A stretch of DNA of 5,961 nt from Minisyncoccota bacterium (lineage in GTDB: Bacteria; Patescibacteriota; Minisyncoccia; Minisyncoccales; CG1-02-41-26), in the NCBI GenBank assembly GCA_028715435.1, contig JAQURU010000040.1, forward strand, positions 1 through 5,961, written 5' to 3'. Below, piece by piece: positions 4,219-5,961 of the stretch; within the stretch, counting starts at the first letter, position 1; every line of letters starts with the position of its first letter. Below the pieces are notes generated by a model. The model was not told where the DNA came from. It worked only from the letters and a program-made list of their open reading frames with translations, and did not search any database. The translations under genes were made by a program, and so were the position numbers.

Positions 4219-5400
4219 TTAAAGTTTATTATTTTCAACCTTTTGCCTTATATTATCAACAAATTGCTTGAAAAACCAGAGATTGTGATAGGTTAAAAGC
4301 CGCGAGCCAGTTGTTTCTTGGGCTTTGAAAAGATGGCATAAATAAGCCCTGGTGTAATTTTTACAGGTTGGACATTGGCATTTTGGATCAAGCGGTTTTT
4401 TATCTTGACCGAAAACTGTTTTCGCAATATCAAGATTTCCCAAAGACGTAATAGCCACATTGTGCCTAGCCATTCTGGTTGGATAAACGCAGTCAAATAA
4501 GTCCACGCCTGATTTTATTGCCATTTCCAAATCCTCTAAATGGCCAATGCCTAACAAATGCCTGGGCTTTTCTGAAGGCAAGAGAGGAATAGTTAAATTT
4601 AAAACATCAAGCATATTCTTCTTTGAATCACCATATGACGAACCAAAACTTCCTCCGATTCCAAATCCCTCAAAATCCATCTGGCCAATAATTTTAGCGC
4701 TTTTTTCTCTTAATTTTTTGTACTTTCCACCCTGAATTATGCCAAACAATCCTTGTTCGCAATTTTGAATTTTTAATTTTTGATTTTTAACTAATTTTTC
4801 ATTTTCCGCGAGACAACGAGTTGCCCAGCGATGCGTTCTTTCCATGGCTTCTTGGGTTTTGGTAAAATTATCTAAAGGCGAAGAGGGCTGGTCAAAAGCA
4901 AAGACAATATCAGCCCCTAAATCCTGCTGAACTTTTATTGAACTTTCTGGGCCTAAGAACTGTTTTGAGCCATCTAAATGCGATTTGAAATAAACTCCAT
5001 CCTCTGCAACTTTTACTAAACCAACAGAGCCTTGTGGCCTATTTGGTTCGGATTTAGTGGGAATTTTGGAGGTTTTGTGATCAATACCAGCACCCAAGCT
5101 AAACACTTGAAAACCGCCGCTGTCTGTGGCTATAACTCCCTGAAAGTTCATAAACTTATGCAAGCCACCCATTTTTTTAATAGTTTTTTCTCCTGGCTGT
5201 AAATGCAAGTGATAAGTGTTGGCTAAAATTCCTTCAAAACCAATTTTTTTTATGTCAGAGCTTGTTAATGTTTTTACAACAGCTTTTGTGGCCACAGGAA
5301 AAAAAGCCGGGGTGTGCAGAACCCCGTGAGCTGTTTTTATCACCCCCAACCGCGCCTCTGACCTTTTTGATTTTTTCAGTATCTCAAATTTCATTTTCAT
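4219..5400 (-). CDS. tgt: tRNA-guanine transglycosylase (Tgt), with two loop insertions
   Basis: This 393-residue TIM-barrel enzyme exchanges guanine 34 of GUN-anticodon tRNAs (Asp, Asn, His, Tyr) for a 7-deazaguanine. Catalytic and substrate residues are present: Asp93 in ATDSGGFQVFSLG, Asp170 in FAFDQ, Gln223 in GIIQGG and the nucleophile Asp303 in LFDCVYPTRMAR. The zinc site is Cys341, Cys343, Cys346 and His372. Compared with E. coli Tgt it has about 23 extra residues near 106-129 and about 9 extra near 201-216. The second extra segment is encoded by an AT-rich heptamer repeat. The base-recognition loop reads GGSFGSS (249-255) instead of GGLAVGE, and FDQP replaces FDEC, so the preference may not be preQ1. 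The ATG at 5400 is one base after tRNA-Pro; the second Met at 5394 aligns best with the E. coli start and is an alternative. No queuosine-synthesis gene is visible. Confidence 0.96.
   Translation of the reverse strand: MKMKFEILKKSKRSEARLGVIKTAHGVLHTPAFFPVATKAVVKTLTSSDIKKIGFEGILANTYHLHLQPGEKTIKKMGGLHKFMNFQGVIATDSGGFQVFSLGAGIDHKTSKIPTKSEPNRPQGSVGLVKVAEDGVYFKSHLDGSKQFLGPESSIKVQQDLGADIVFAFDQPSSPLDNFTKTQEAMERTHRWATRCLAENEKLVKNQKLKIQNCEQGLFGIIQGGKYKKLREKSAKIIGQMDFEGFGIGGSFGSSYGDSKKNMLDVLNLTIPLLPSEKPRHLLGIGHLEDLEMAIKSGVDLFDCVYPTRMARHNVAITSLGNLDIAKTVFGQDKKPLDPKCQCPTCKNYTRAYLCHLFKAQETTGSRLLTYHNLWFFKQFVDNIRQKVENNKL
4759..4799 (-). repeat. AT-rich heptamer repeat in frame inside tgt
   Basis: On the minus strand the coding sequence contains degenerate units AAAAATC, AAAAATT, AAAAATTC and AAAATTGC, translated as part of KLVKNQKLKIQNCE (202-215 of Tgt). 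The same CAAAATTGC junction occurs in the intergenic stretch at 805-848. The segment sits between the conserved RWATRC helix and GLFGIIQGG, where E. coli Tgt is about nine residues shorter. The reading frame is intact, so the enzyme should still fold, with a lengthened surface loop. Confidence 0.6.
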
Positions 5401-5401
5401 G

Positions 5402-5473
5402 TCGGGCCGTCCGGATGTGCGCCGGAGCTAAATCTTCCCGAAAGACTCGTGCTACTGTTAACACTACGGCCCG
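5402..5473 (-). tRNA. tRNA-Pro, anticodon CGG (codon CCG), with non-canonical D and T loops
   Basis: This 72-nt cloverleaf has perfect acceptor pairing (CGGGCCG/CGGCCCG) with C1-G72 and A73, as in bacterial proline tRNAs. The D stem is GTGT/GCAC. The anticodon stem AGTCT/AGATT carries the loop TTCGGGA, placing CGG at 5438-5440 with G37. The T stem is TCCGG/CCGGA. The loops are abnormal. The D loop TAACAGTA (5453-5460) lacks the G18-G19 pair, and the T loop CGCACAT (5415-5421) replaces T54, T55 and A58 of the usual TTCGAAT. Intact stems with altered elbow bases argue against simple decay, but a weakly used or non-translational tRNA is possible. No CCA is encoded: A73 is followed by C and the tgt ATG. 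No convincing -35/-10 pair was found upstream. Confidence 0.85.
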
Positions 5474-5500
5474 TTTTAAAATTTAATCATTAAGATTTAT

Positions 5501-5531
5501 TTAAAAATTAAGAATTAAGAATTAAAAATTT
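5501..5531. repeat. AT-rich heptamer repeat upstream of tRNA-Pro
   Basis: On the plus strand the units AAAATTA, AGAATTA, AGAATTA and AAAATTT follow one another with a 7-base period. The block lies between the CCA-enzyme-like gene and tRNA-Pro. It resembles the stretches at 805-848 and 4759-4799 in period and A/T composition but lacks their GC ends. It may also supply the U-rich tail of the small hairpin at 5532-5545. Confidence 0.55.
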
Positions 5532-5545
5532 CTTGGTAATCCAAG
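5532..5545 (-). terminator. Weak candidate terminator hairpin after the CCA-enzyme-like gene
   Basis: Immediately after the TAG stop at 5546, the minus strand reads CTTGG, loop ATTA, CCAAG, then AAATTTTTAATT. The stem is only 5 pairs and the T-run begins 3 bases later. It could be a weak intrinsic terminator or a 3'-end stabiliser. If it does not terminate, tRNA-Pro and tgt are read from the upstream gene. Confidence 0.35.
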
Positions 5546-5961
5546 CTAACTTACCCAGTATTTGGCTTTAGTCATTTGGTCTTGTTTGGTTTCAACTTGC
5601 TCAACTTCGGTTTTAGCTTTTTTAGCTAATTTAGCCAATTCTTGGTCAGGAAAAGCGCCAAGACGCTTAATTTCTTCTATTAAAAAATCTCGGACATTTT
5701 TTTTGGGGTCGGACAGTACATAGGACAAAATAATAGATAAGATTTGTCCTACCTTTGGCCCAGGTTTTATTTGAAGGGTTTTCATAATATCCTCTCCATT
5801 TATTTTAAGCATTTTAGGCGAAATTGGGTCTTTTACCACCTTTTCAAGCAAGTATTTGAGATGCCTTAGTTTATACGGTTCAGCTTTGGGTACACCAGAG
5901 CCGATGCGGTCTGCCATGCGCACTTGCAAAAGCTCTTGAATGAGCTCTGGCCCAACATTGC
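5546..5961 (-). CDS. cca: CCA-adding tRNA nucleotidyltransferase-like protein, C-terminal 137 residues (start outside window)
   Basis: The frame is open to the window edge, so only the C-terminus is seen; an apparent internal TTG start at 5929 should not be used. The visible part begins in the end of an HD-type domain (ELLQVRMADRIGSGVPKAEP) and continues with a helical tail. This tail carries the signature of the CCA-enzyme/poly(A)-polymerase C-terminal region: INGEDIMKTLQIKPGPKVGQIL, followed by a run like VLSDPKKNVRDFLIEEI. It ends in a Lys/Glu-rich helix and KAKYWVS. The enzyme adds CCA to tRNA 3' ends, which matches the two neighbouring tRNA genes that encode no CCA. The catalytic nucleotidyltransferase head lies outside the window, so a related HD-domain protein remains possible. 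A weak hairpin follows the stop. Confidence 0.75.
   Translation of the reverse strand, partial: NVGPELIQELLQVRMADRIGSGVPKAEPYKLRHLKYLLEKVVKDPISPKMLKINGEDIMKTLQIKPGPKVGQILSIILSYVLSDPKKNVRDFLIEEIKRLGAFPDQELAKLAKKAKTEVEQVETKQDQMTKAKYWVS

Noticed and set aside
5546..5929. Complete short gene starting at the TTG at 5929
   Set aside because: The frame stays open to the window edge and the upstream residues continue the HD-domain helix, so this is the 3' end of a longer gene.

Overview
This AT-rich window is densely packed, and every gene that can be supported lies on the minus strand, so transcription runs from high to low coordinates. No intergenic gap exceeds about 80 bases, TGA is not read as sense in any gene, and the genes are compact. 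The NusA has a long charged N-terminal insert, Shine-Dalgarno sequences are nearly absent, and the tRNA genes encode no CCA. Together with the protein flavour, this suggests a Candidate Phyla Radiation bacterium (Patescibacteria, most likely Parcubacteria-like) using genetic code 11. The lineage is an inference from general character, not from a marker phylogeny.

In transcription order, the upper part (5961 down to 3509) is rich in tRNA functions. It starts with the C-terminal part of a CCA-adding nucleotidyltransferase-like protein (runs off the window edge), then a short hairpin and an AT-rich heptamer repeat. A tRNA-Pro(CGG) with very unusual D and T loops follows, then tRNA-guanine transglycosylase (tgt), a two-helix membrane protein of unknown function, and a TadA-like nucleoside deaminase. 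The middle part (3473 to 2224) holds tRNA-Ala(CGC), a Nudix hydrolase, a nucleoside 2-deoxyribosyltransferase-like protein and the YraN (UPF0102) nuclease-fold protein. These sit almost end to end (gaps of 1 and 3 nt, then a 1-nt overlap) and probably share one transcript. A clear sigma-70-type promoter (TTGACA, 17-nt spacer, TAAGAT) with a GNRA-capped hairpin at the predicted mRNA 5' end then drives nusA. The N-terminal half of a ComM/YifB-type AAA+ ATPase follows and leaves the window at base 1.

The genes fall into three themes: tRNA maturation and decoding (CCA addition, two tRNAs, tgt, the deaminase), nucleotide salvage or clean-up (Nudix, deoxyribosyltransferase, possibly the deaminase), and DNA uptake or recombination plus transcription (yraN, comM, nusA). 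I found no CRISPR array, transposase, phage gene or recognisable defence system. The most interesting signals are in the RNA layer. Both tRNA genes end exactly one nucleotide (C) before the ATG of a protein gene, so tRNA 3' processing could itself create a near-leaderless mRNA. The tRNA-Pro lacks the usual elbow contacts while keeping all its stems. A heptamer-type AT repeat that occurs between genes also appears in frame inside tgt, where it lengthens a protein loop.
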